From Victivallales bacterium (lineage in GTDB: Bacteria; Verrucomicrobiota; Lentisphaeria; Victivallales; Victivallaceae), in contig DAOWBJ010000125.1 in assembly GCA_030634125.1 (NCBI GenBank), positions 1 to 5,900 on the forward strand: 5,900 nt of DNA. Direction: 5' to 3'. The position numbers were made by a program, and so were the translations under genes. Positions 1-5,849 of the stretch are shown piece after piece. The notes below the pieces were generated by a model. That model was not told where the DNA came from, made no database searches, and saw nothing but the letters and a program-made list of their open reading frames with translations. The first letter of the stretch is position 1. Each line of letters begins with the position of its first letter.

Positions 1-111
1 AAAGCCGAAAAAGAAGATCTTGATAAGCTTAACATTTTAAGACATAAAATTAATAGCTCATGGAATTACACAATTTCCCCACAGGAAAATGTATTACAGA
101 AAGCAATTTGA
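1..111 (+). CDS. C-terminal end of an unidentified upstream gene (partial)
   Basis: Frame 1 is open from the window edge to a TGA at 109-111 and gives 36 residues, which are hydrophilic, rich in Lys, Glu and Asn, and end in QENVLQKAI. The composition looks protein-like, but no motif is recognisable and the start lies outside the window. It stops 19 nt before the GTG of the next gene, on the same strand, so it may be the preceding member of the same polysaccharide cluster. It does not contain the missing N-terminal motifs of the following glycosyltransferase. The frame could also be open by chance, since 36 codons is short. Confidence 0.35.
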   Translation, partial: KAEKEDLDKLNILRHKINSSWNYTISPQENVLQKAI

Positions 112-130
112 AAATCCAAGTTATTTTTGA

Positions 131-781
131 GTGGATCCTAAGTATAAAATTCCAGTCATAGTTAGCAAGCAAGCTCCCGGAATTGCCAGTGATTGGAATT
201 TTGCCTTGGAATCCTGCGAAACCCAATACTGTACCCTGGCTCATCAGGATGACATTTACTTTCCTGAATATACTGAAAAGATGTTGAAAGCGATAAAGAA
301 ACTTCCACAAAACTTTATTGCTTTTTGTGATTATAAAGAGTTAAAAGACAATTCCAGCAGGTTCTGGCTTCTATATCTTATTGTAAAAAGAATACTGCTT
401 TTGCCGTTCTATCTGAAACATAACTGGCAAAGCACTTTGGTCAAAAAAATTATTCTTAGACTGGGATGTCCTGTTTGCTGTCCCAGCGTTACTTATAATT
501 TGGATATGCTTAAAGATTTCCATTTCAGTTCAGAATATACCATAAATCTTGATTGGAACGCGTGGCTGGAATTATCTGAAAAAGAAGGGGGATTCAATTT
601 TGTTCCAAAATCTTTAATGCAGCACCGCATTTCCAGTGAAAGTGAAACGTCAACGGGACTAAATGAAAATCGTCGTCAAAATGAAGATAAAATAATATTT
701 CAGCGTTTATGGCCTAAATATATTGCTTCGGCACTTGCAAAAATTTATGAATTTTGTTATGCAAATTCCAAAGGCAGATAA
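131..781 (+). CDS. GT2-like glycosyltransferase lacking its N-terminal region (possible 5'-truncated pseudogene)
   Basis: This 216-residue product resembles the later part of a family 2 (GT-A fold) glycosyltransferase that would transfer a sugar from a nucleotide donor in surface polysaccharide assembly. Visible landmarks are PGIASDWNFAL at 16-26, the metal-binding DxD-type segment AHQDDIY at 37-43, CCPSVTYN at 116-123, NLDWNAW at 139-145 and MQHRIS at 163-168. Normal members begin with a Val/Ile-rich strand and a PxYN motif followed by a DDxSTD segment, about 60 residues before the DxD. Here the only usable start is GTG at 131, directly after an in-frame TGA (128-130), with no convincing Shine-Dalgarno. 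None of the three frames upstream encodes the missing motifs. The C-terminal half appears intact. It is therefore either a recombination-truncated gene or a non-standard short transferase; activity is doubtful because part of the nucleotide-binding fold is missing. Family assignment is fairly sure, the functional state is not. Confidence 0.7.
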   Translation: MDPKYKIPVIVSKQAPGIASDWNFALESCETQYCTLAHQDDIYFPEYTEKMLKAIKKLPQNFIAFCDYKELKDNSSRFWLLYLIVKRILLLPFYLKHNWQSTLVKKIILRLGCPVCCPSVTYNLDMLKDFHFSSEYTINLDWNAWLELSEKEGGFNFVPKSLMQHRISSESETSTGLNENRRQNEDKIIFQRLWPKYIASALAKIYEFCYANSKGR

Positions 782-805
782 GTATCACTTTCAAGGGGTT
801 TATAT

Positions 806-901
806 ATGATTGTTTCATTGCTTGAAAAATCACAAAAGAGCAGTAACAGTAAACTAATAATTTTAGAAAAGAAAGATGATTTTTATGCTCAAAAAGAATA
901 G
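806..901 (+). CDS. Possible 31-residue small ORF overlapping the start of the GT-C gene
   Basis: ATG at 806 is preceded by AAGGGG (793-798) with a 7-nt spacer, a better ribosome binding site than most genes here have. The frame runs 31 codons to TAG at 899-901 and gives a charged peptide that starts MIVSLLEKSQ and ends KDDFYAQKE. It has no recognisable domain, signal peptide or membrane segment. Its last 17 nt overlap the start of the membrane glycosyltransferase in another frame, so it could couple translation into that gene, as a leader ORF would. It could also be the remnant of a lost gene or a chance frame. Only the ribosome binding site and spacing speak for it. Confidence 0.22.
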   Translation: MIVSLLEKSQKSSNSKLIILEKKDDFYAQKE

Positions 902-2396
902 AATATTAATATGGACAATTATTTTAGCGTGCTTGATAAGCGTCCTGCATATCTTCTTTTGTTTTGACGTATATGACGATATCGCGTCATGTTACGCTCT
1001 AATGACAAGAGCTTTTGGCGAGGGGGAATGGAATAACGCTTTCGCGCTTAATCTGCCAATCTTAAGTACGACCCTGGCTGGAATTTTGAGTTCCATGGGC
1101 TTAGAACCTTTTAGAGCTTTAGTCGTGATTTCATGCTTGTTTTATATCGCTTCTATTCCCGTTCTCTATTATATCCTTAAGTATTTTTTGAAACGTGAAG
1201 ATTACGCCGCCTGGGGCTGCATGTTGTATGTGGTCGCGCCTAAAATAATTCGTTTCAGTTGTACCGGGCTGCTTAATCCTGCTAAAAACTTCTTTATTCT
1301 TGCGGCAATAGCATTAATATTGGCTTCAATCAAACGCCTGAAATGGATCAATACTTTATTGCTGGGAATAGTTTTAGCCGGTTTGGCTTTGGCTCGTGCT
1401 GAAACGATAATATTCTTACCTCTTCTGGTGTTATGGTACGCGTATTTTATTTTCATAGATAAAAAAGTTGAACTCAAAAAACGTTTAATTCGGATTTTTC
1501 TGCACTGCCTGGTCATAACAATAATGTTTTTCATCTGCGTGTCCCCGCGTTTGTATCAAAGTTACAAGCTTATCGGTGTGCCGATTCTGGATATACGTCA
1601 GGCTAAGTATGTATGTATGGCACTGCCCTTTACCCGGATGGATTATAAAAATAAGCTTAACATTGTAGCAGAAAGAAAAACCATTATGCCGGATACCAAA
1701 TCCAAACGAGGCTGGGCAAAAACCTGGCAGGGTGTGGAATGTTTCACGCGCGGAGCTTATACACCATACCTGCTTTTAGCTTTACTGGGAATTTATCTGT
1801 GGTGGAAAAAGAAAAAAGACAGAGCGGAAGCTTTCATGCTGTTTTCGATTATTGTTATAAATACAGCGGTGCTTATAACTATTTCCAACAGCGTCAGATA
1901 TTATACCATAACCTTAATTATGCTTTTACCGTTTACCTTTATCGGCATAAGATTTTTATGGGATATTTTACTCTCTTTCTCTTATAAAAAGTTTTTAAAG
2001 CCTGTGCTTGTGATAGCCTTGAGCGCGGTAGCTGTATTGCAGATAGTAAACGGCGCGAAAAAAGCGATTAAACACAAATATGACTATGAATACAAAACCG
2101 GGTTTTGGATAAAAGCCAACAAAGCTGAATTCTGTACTTCAAAGTCCCGGATAATTGTCGCCGCCACCCAGCCGCAATACCCGCTTTGGGCGGATGCTGT
2201 CTGGATGAATATTTCTGACAATAAAATTCAATTCACCGAACAACTGCCCGAAATCAAAGAAGCTGATTTTGTAGTGCTTGAGAGCGACCAGCACGAAGCA
2301 ATAGAAATCCTCAAGCAGCAAAAAGAATTCAAGTTATTGGAACAGCATCACCCGGAAGTACTCATTTTTGCAAAATTAAAGGGAGGGCGGAAATGA
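885..2396 (+). CDS. Multi-pass GT-C glycosyltransferase (ArnT/PMT-like, GT39/GT83 type)
   Basis: This 503-residue integral membrane protein has roughly nine to eleven hydrophobic segments between residues 7 and 400, then a soluble C-terminal part of about 100 residues. The first loop after membrane segment 1 holds an acidic pair (D31, D32) followed by a CYALMTRAFGEGEW segment. This is the place and pattern of the catalytic acidic loop in GT-C enzymes such as ArnT and protein mannosyltransferases. Such enzymes take a sugar from a polyprenyl-phosphate donor and transfer it on the outer face of the inner membrane. The next gene encodes a plausible donor synthase and the two overlap by 4 nt (ATGA), which supports that role. 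I chose ATG 885 (MLKKNR) because GAAAG at 871-875 lies 9 nt upstream. ATG 876 is in frame but touches that site. The sugar and acceptor cannot be told, and similarity to a flippase or polymerase is not excluded. Confidence 0.8.
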   Translation: MLKKNRILIWTIILACLISVLHIFFCFDVYDDIASCYALMTRAFGEGEWNNAFALNLPILSTTLAGILSSMGLEPFRALVVISCLFYIASIPVLYYILKYFLKREDYAAWGCMLYVVAPKIIRFSCTGLLNPAKNFFILAAIALILASIKRLKWINTLLLGIVLAGLALARAETIIFLPLLVLWYAYFIFIDKKVELKKRLIRIFLHCLVITIMFFICVSPRLYQSYKLIGVPILDIRQAKYVCMALPFTRMDYKNKLNIVAERKTIMPDTKSKRGWAKTWQGVECFTRGAYTPYLLLALLGIYLWWKKKKDRAEAFMLFSIIVINTAVLITISNSVRYYTITLIMLLPFTFIGIRFLWDILLSFSYKKFLKPVLVIALSAVAVLQIVNGAKKAIKHKYDYEYKTGFWIKANKAEFCTSKSRIIVAATQPQYPLWADAVWMNISDNKIQFTEQLPEIKEADFVVLESDQHEAIEILKQQKEFKLLEQHHPEVLIFAKLKGGRK

Positions 2397-3130
2397 AGAT
2401 AAAAGTAGCTGTTATTATTCCGTGTTTTAATGAACAGGACAATATTGTCAATGTAATTGATGATATCCTAAACAACACTCCGAAAAATGAAGACTGGCAG
2501 GCAATTGTCGTTAATGACTGTTCCACAGACGAAACTTTTGCTAAGCTGCAAGCTGACGGACGAGCTGTGATTTTAGATTTACCCTGCAATTTGGGAGTCG
2601 GGGCGGCAGTTCAAACCGGCTTCAGATATGCCTGTGAAAACAATTTTGATTTTGCTTTGAAGCTTGATGGAGACGGGCAGCATAGAGCGGATTACATTCC
2701 TGCCCTTTTAGAAGTTCTGAAAAATGACCAGGCTGATTTTGTCGTCGGTTCCCGCTTCGTTGAAGATAGCAAAAAAGGCTTTAAATCTACTTCTCTGCGC
2801 AGGGTTGGAATAAAATTTTTCCGGCTTCTAATAAAATCTGTCTCCGGTTATACTTCTTCCGACCCGACCTCCGGCTTTCGCGCCTATAACCGCAAGGCTT
2901 TAAAATTCGCGATACGCTATTATCCGAGTTTTGACTATCCTGAACCTGAAGAAATAGTATTGATGAAAAAGAATAACTTCCGCATCAAAGATATTTTTAC
3001 TGAAATGCGCGAACGTCAGGGGGGGGTATCTTCGATTTCATCTCTTAAGGCGGTATATTATATGTTCAAAGTCGGATTTGCTATTTTGATGGTAGCTTTG
3101 CGTCCAAAAGAAAAGGATTTCAGCTTATGA
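2393..3130 (+). CDS. DPM1-like family 2 glycosyltransferase (polyprenyl-phosphate sugar synthase type)
   Basis: The 245-residue protein is a complete GT-A enzyme of the dolichyl-phosphate-mannose/undecaprenyl-phosphate-sugar synthase group. It transfers a sugar from a nucleotide donor to a polyprenyl phosphate on the cytoplasmic face of the membrane. Motifs in order: IIPCFNE at 8-14, NDCSTD at 41-46, CNLGVGAAVQTG at 65-76, the metal-binding DGDGQH at 92-97, VGSRF at 118-122, DPTSGFR at 157-163 and RERQGGVSS around 206-214. A hydrophobic stretch near 221-238 may touch the membrane. There are no tandem C-terminal membrane spans like those of GtrB-type enzymes; the adjacent DUF2304 gene may fill that role. 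The start is supported by GGGAGGGCGG at 2381-2390 and by the ATGA overlap with the upstream gene. A run of eight G (3019-3026) lies in the QGGV codons. Donor sugar is unknown. Confidence 0.88.
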   Translation: MKIKVAVIIPCFNEQDNIVNVIDDILNNTPKNEDWQAIVVNDCSTDETFAKLQADGRAVILDLPCNLGVGAAVQTGFRYACENNFDFALKLDGDGQHRADYIPALLEVLKNDQADFVVGSRFVEDSKKGFKSTSLRRVGIKFFRLLIKSVSGYTSSDPTSGFRAYNRKALKFAIRYYPSFDYPEPEEIVLMKKNNFRIKDIFTEMRERQGGVSSISSLKAVYYMFKVGFAILMVALRPKEKDFSL

Positions 3131-3486
3131 GAATACAAATTATTTCTGTTATCGGAAGTTTGATCTTTATGTTTTTTATTTTGGAACTGATCCGCCGCAA
3201 AAAGCTTAAAGAAGCTTATGCCCTGATCTGGGGGATTATGAGTATACTTTTCTTTATCCTCGCATGCTGGGTTCAGGGACTTGGTTTTGTCTCGAATTTA
3301 ATTGGAATTGAGTATGCTCCCGCAACTTTATTTTTAGTTTTGCTAATAACCGTAATTCTTATTTTGATTCAATTTTCAGTTCTCATTTCCGGGCAGGTGG
3401 ATAAAATCAAGAAGCTCAGTCAGGAATTAGCTTTACTCAAAGAACGGCTTTCTAAATTAGATGAAAATAAGAAAAAGGACAGATGA
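3127..3486 (+). CDS. DUF2304 family small membrane protein
   Basis: This is a 119-residue protein with three hydrophobic segments at about 3-22, 31-50 and 66-88. A basic RRKKLKEAYALIW segment (23-35) joins the first two and is the pattern I associate with DUF2304. The C-terminal 30 residues (about 90-119) are highly charged and leucine-spaced, suggesting a short cytoplasmic coiled coil. DUF2304 genes are commonly found directly after DPM1-like GT2 genes, as here, with a 4-nt ATGA overlap on each side. The likely role is a membrane partner or anchor for the synthase, or help in moving the lipid-linked sugar across the membrane. That function is inferred from context; the family has no established activity that I can state. 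Confidence 0.82.
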   Translation: MRIQIISVIGSLIFMFFILELIRRKKLKEAYALIWGIMSILFFILACWVQGLGFVSNLIGIEYAPATLFLVLLITVILILIQFSVLISGQVDKIKKLSQELALLKERLSKLDENKKKDR

Positions 3487-3941
3487 AAAAACGCAAGAAA
3501 ATATTATATGTCGCTTCAGGCGGTGGACACCTGACCGAAATATTGCAATACCGCCCGGAAGTAGAGGGTGTTGAGGAATTACTGGTAACAATGACTGAGC
3601 GTAAGTGTCCACTGAAAACCTTTGTTACGACTTCTTTCACCTACTCGCCGTTTGCCGCGGCGAAATGTTTTATTATCGGTCTGTTCATAGTTCTCAAATA
3701 CCGACCGCATATCGTAATCAGCACCGGGGCGGAAATTGCCTTGCCCTACATTATTTTTTCTAAACTTTTTTTACGCTCAAAAATAATTTATATTGAATGT
3801 TCGGCGCAGGTTACGACAAAATCCCATACAGGCAGATTTGTCTATTATCTGGCCGACCGCTTCTATGTGCAATGGCTGCCCCTGCTGAAAGTATATGGCA
3901 AAAAAGCTGTCTACAAAGGAGGTTTTTTATGTTCTTTGTAA
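3483..3941 (+). CDS. pssD: PssD/Alg14-like glycosyltransferase subunit
   Basis: The 152-residue product matches the Alg14/PssD family, the acceptor-binding and membrane-anchoring half of a split GT-B glycosyltransferase. Landmarks are ILYVASGGGHLTEIL at 7-21 (glycine-rich loop S12-H16), RPHIVISTGAEIALP at 74-88, IIYIECSA at 101-108, TGRFVYYLADRFYVQW at 116-131 and a final YKGGF. The hydrophobic segment near 58-72 may associate with the membrane. Length is typical of the bacterial single-domain form. It begins at an ATGA overlap with the DUF2304 gene, with AAGGA at 3475-3479 as a close ribosome binding site. Its last 13 nt overlap the PssE gene, so the two subunits are probably made together. 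In known systems the pair adds a hexose or hexuronic acid to a lipid-linked intermediate; the sugar here is not determinable. The symbol is given by family resemblance. Confidence 0.85.
   Translation: MKKRKKILYVASGGGHLTEILQYRPEVEGVEELLVTMTERKCPLKTFVTTSFTYSPFAAAKCFIIGLFIVLKYRPHIVISTGAEIALPYIIFSKLFLRSKIIYIECSAQVTTKSHTGRFVYYLADRFYVQWLPLLKVYGKKAVYKGGFLCSL
3915..3922 (+). promoter_or_regulatory. Strong Shine-Dalgarno inside pssD for pssE
   Basis: AAAGGAGG is followed by six T and then ATG at 3929. It is the best ribosome binding site in the window and fixes the PssE start. The frame is open further upstream to an ATG at 3797, but that extension does not resemble the family. Confidence 0.75.
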
Positions 3942-4420
3942 CGGTTGGTACTATCGAACTGCCTTTTCAGCGTTTGATTGAAGTTCTAATGGGGCTTCCG
4001 GCTGAAATTCAGCGGGAAATGGTTTTTCAGGGCGCGGCGAAGCATGACGCGGTTTTCTCTTTCCCGCACAAACAGTTCATGCCGACGGATGAATATAATC
4101 AAATGATAAATGATGCGGAGCTTGTTGTCTGCCATGCCGGAATAGGTACTGTCCGGGAATGTTATGACCGCGGCAAAAAAACAATAGTGATTCCCCGATT
4201 ATCAAAATTCGGTGAACACTTCAACAACCACCAAGTGGAACTGGTGGAGTATTTGCTTGACCATCCTCTGCCAAACATATATCCTCTATCCGAACCGAAC
4301 CGCTTGGCGGAAAAACTTCGTGAGGTTTTGGATATGTCTGAAAAAGCGCGCTTGCCCGGGGAATTCGGAAAGGAATTAAAAGAGGCAGTTGCCGCCGACG
4401 TGGGAGAAATGTTGAAATGA
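3929..4420 (+). CDS. pssE: PssE/Alg13-like glycosyltransferase subunit (GT28 C-terminal domain)
   Basis: The 163-residue protein is the catalytic, nucleotide-sugar-binding half of the PssD/PssE (Alg14/Alg13) split GT-B enzyme. It begins MFFVTVGT with PFQRL at 12-16. It carries ELVVCHAGIGTVRE at 64-77, the donor-binding glycine segment, and VIPRLSKFGEHFNNHQVE at 87-104, the conserved region that contacts the nucleotide sugar. Both segments look complete, so activity is expected. Residue 9 is Ile where many relatives have His (GTHE), and in PssE forms this position varies. The start at 3929 follows AAAGGAGG, and the extra 44 residues available upstream are pssD read in another frame. It overlaps pssD by 13 nt and the next gene by 4 nt (ATGA), consistent with obligate co-production. 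The symbol rests on family resemblance. Confidence 0.87.
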   Translation: MFFVTVGTIELPFQRLIEVLMGLPAEIQREMVFQGAAKHDAVFSFPHKQFMPTDEYNQMINDAELVVCHAGIGTVRECYDRGKKTIVIPRLSKFGEHFNNHQVELVEYLLDHPLPNIYPLSEPNRLAEKLREVLDMSEKARLPGEFGKELKEAVAADVGEMLK

Positions 4421-5178
4421 CTAAAATATCAGTAATTACAGCTGTTTGTAACGGCGAAAAATACATCAGAGAAACAGTTGAAAGCGTACTGTCTCAAAAA
4501 GGTGATTTTGAGTTGGAATACATCATCTGTGACGGTCAGTCAACTGACCGGACTTTGGAAATACTTGACGAATATAAAGATTCCTGCAAAATAATTTCCC
4601 GCAAAGACGGGTCTCCCCAAGATGCCATAAATTACGGAATGGAGTTAGCCACTGGAGATATTGCCTGCTGGCTGAATGCCGATGATGTCTTTACGCCCGG
4701 AGCCTTGGATATGGTCGTTAAAGCGTTTGAAAAATATCCCGGATGCCGCTGGCTTTACGGTAAAAGTTATATCATGGACTCCAAGGGCAAAGAAATCCGT
4801 AAATTTGTAACACTGTATAAGAATTTAATCGGTTTTTTTTACAGTTGGAATATCCTTTTGTGCGAAAATTTCATCAATCAGCCATCGACTTTCTGGAGGC
4901 TTGACTTATGGAATGAAGTAAGAGATTTGGATACTGAATATAAAGCCGCGTGGGATTACGAATTGTGGTTGAATATGGCACAAAAATCACGTCCAATTCA
5001 TCTCAGGAAATATCTAAGCAGGTTTCGGCGTCACAAAACTTCTATCAGTGAAAATAATTTTGAGAAACAATTCGATGAAGAACTGGCAATTGCCCGCAAG
5101 CATTGCAATTTCATACACTATCTAATCCACTCTTTCAACTGCTGGAAAATAATAAGCATCTATAAAATTATTTCTTAG
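4417..5178 (+). CDS. Family 2 glycosyltransferase (WcaA-like)
   Basis: A complete 253-residue GT-A glycosyltransferase, probably acting at the cytoplasmic face to add one sugar of the polysaccharide repeat unit from a nucleotide donor. Motifs are ISVITAVCNGEKYI at 4-17, CDGQSTDRT at 38-46, KDGSPQDAINYGM at 63-75, the metal-binding WLNADD at 85-90, NQPSTFWR at 154-161 and DYELWLN at 180-186, the last being where the catalytic base region lies in this group. The DGQSTD and SPQDAINYG pattern is typical of a GT2 subgroup common in capsule and O-antigen clusters. A hydrophobic, aromatic C-terminus (about 230-253) may bind the membrane. It overlaps pssE by 4 nt and is the last gene of the block, 4 nt from the stop of a convergent gene. 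No terminator hairpin is visible after it. Sugar specificity is unknown. Confidence 0.88.
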   Translation: MTKISVITAVCNGEKYIRETVESVLSQKGDFELEYIICDGQSTDRTLEILDEYKDSCKIISRKDGSPQDAINYGMELATGDIACWLNADDVFTPGALDMVVKAFEKYPGCRWLYGKSYIMDSKGKEIRKFVTLYKNLIGFFYSWNILLCENFINQPSTFWRLDLWNEVRDLDTEYKAAWDYELWLNMAQKSRPIHLRKYLSRFRRHKTSISENNFEKQFDEELAIARKHCNFIHYLIHSFNCWKIISIYKIIS

Positions 5179-5182
5179 GTCT

Positions 5183-5518
5183 TTACTTGGCGTATTTATG
5201 CTGGATACGTGCTTTTTCGAAGTAATCCCAACCCCAGCCTGTCAATTTCCCTTTCTTGAAAATTAAAGGCATACATTCATCTTCTGTTGTATAACCATCA
5301 TGCCATTCAGTGTTTATGTAATAAAACCAGACATTGGGAGACGAGTAATCCTGATCTTTGACAGGCTCACCCATGACCTTTAAAACCTGCGCCTTGGTCA
5401 TGTTGATCCTGAGATTTTTAGAACTTTCAATGTTCCTGTTCTGTTCATAATAAGCACAACCGGCAGATAAGAGAAATATTCCTGAAACAACAAGGCAAAG
5501 TAAAAATAATTTTTTCAT
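5183..5518 (-). CDS. DUF3192-type (BamE/SmpA-like) lipoprotein
   Basis: The 111-residue protein starts with a lipoprotein signal peptide: MKK, a hydrophobic core at 4-17, then SAGC with the lipidation cysteine at 21. Ser sits at the -3 position where Leu is usual, so the lipobox is slightly atypical. The mature part contains MTKAQVLKVMGEP (40-52), a helix-turn pattern shared by SmpA/OmlA/BamE-like domains. TTEDECMPLIFKKGKLTGWG (77-96) closely resembles the DUF3192 signature. It is probably a periplasm-facing outer or inner membrane lipoprotein; its role is not established, and a link to the polysaccharide operon is not implied by the convergent arrangement. A GGAAA ribosome binding site (complement of 5526-5530) lies 7 nt before the ATG. 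Protein call is firm, the domain name is by recalled pattern. Confidence 0.8.
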   Translation of the reverse strand: MKKLFLLCLVVSGIFLLSAGCAYYEQNRNIESSKNLRINMTKAQVLKVMGEPVKDQDYSSPNVWFYYINTEWHDGYTTEDECMPLIFKKGKLTGWGWDYFEKARIQHKYAK

Positions 5519-5553
5519 ATATAAATTTCCATTTTTAATAAATCAATTAAAGC

Positions 5554-5737
5554 TTAATCTATAATCAATTTATGTCTTTTCAAATATTCTTGCGTTTTTA
5601 TTTGTTATTGTCCCAAGTTCTGTGATTTTACATTATAGTTTCCAATATCGATGACGACATTGCCGATAATATTCATTTTCTTTTCCCAGTATTCTTCCCA
5701 TTCTTGTTCGTTTGTAAAGCTGTAATCTGGCGTTCAT
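5554..5737 (-). pseudogene. Possible remnant of a small protein gene with an internal stop and frame change
   Basis: On the - strand the frame ending at 5554-5556 is open back to 5733 apart from one TAA at 5605-5607. The 42 codons before that TAA read like protein (TPDYSFTNEQEWEEYWEK, then a Val/Ile-rich stretch), and the 16 after it continue as QIKTQEYLKRHKLIID before the final TAA. At the 5' end this frame meets a TGA (5734-5736), while an ATG at 5735-5737 starts a neighbouring frame only one base away, as if a one-base indel had broken the gene. No family was recognised. A chance AT-rich open stretch, or a short functional peptide ending at 5605, remains possible. Confidence 0.27.
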
Positions 5738-5758
5738 GGCTGTTCAAGCTAATTGAAA

Positions 5759-5789
5759 ATTATATATTCGCCTGATCACTACTACTCAA
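5759..5789 (-). promoter_or_regulatory. Candidate sigma-70-like promoter reading toward the lipoprotein gene
   Basis: On the - strand TTGAGT (complement of 5784-5789) is followed after 17 nt by TATATA (5761-5766), which overlaps a TATAAT at 5759-5764. Transcription would start about 20 nt before the ATG of the remnant gene and could run on into the lipoprotein gene, giving it a leader of roughly 230 nt. A weaker alternative closer to that gene is TTGAAA (5578-5583) and TAGATT (5556-5561) with a 16-nt spacer. AT-rich DNA yields such matches easily. Confidence 0.28.
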
Positions 5790-5849
5790 TAAAGCTTAAA
5801 TGTTCGCAGTTTTATTAGTCTTATCCAGCCTTGGGTTTACATCAGAAAA

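Noticed and set aside
128..130. TGA before the GTG at 131 read as a sense codon (recoding)
   Set aside because: TGA is used as the normal stop of several genes here, and the residues before it do not supply the missing glycosyltransferase motifs.
50..310. 86-codon frame on the - strand
   Set aside because: It lies opposite the GT2-like gene, has no family resemblance and no ribosome binding site; it is the antisense shadow of that gene.
1202..1534. 110-codon frame on the - strand
   Set aside because: Antisense to the GT-C gene, whose membrane-protein reading is clear; the product is an arginine-rich shadow without motifs.
23..1664. 14-bp direct repeat ATAAGCTTAACATT at 23-36 and 1651-1664
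   Set aside because: Both copies lie in coding frames that read KLNI, the match does not extend, and an AT-rich 14-mer pair is within reach of chance in this length.
1739..1987. 82-codon frame on the + strand
   Set aside because: Alternate frame wholly inside the GT-C gene, with no ribosome binding site or family signal.
2139..2589. 60- and 75-codon frames on the - strand around the GT-C/GT2 junction
   Set aside because: Both are antisense to well-supported genes and show no motifs.
3452..3640. 62-codon frame on the - strand
   Set aside because: Antisense to the DUF2304-pssD junction and the start of pssD, with no motifs.
3797..3928. 44-residue N-terminal extension of PssE
   Set aside because: The extension is pssD in another frame and does not resemble the family; MFFVTVGT at 3929 follows AAAGGAGG and is the normal PssE beginning.
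4221..4466. 81-codon frame on the - strand
   Set aside because: Antisense to the end of pssE and the next glycosyltransferase; no supporting signal.
4833..4840. Run of eight T in the last glycosyltransferase gene
   Set aside because: It encodes Phe-Phe in an AT-rich gene, where such runs are common; less notable than the G8 tract.
5170..5190. Bidirectional terminator between the convergent genes
   Set aside because: Only 4 nt separate the stops and no stem-loop with a T tract is visible around them.
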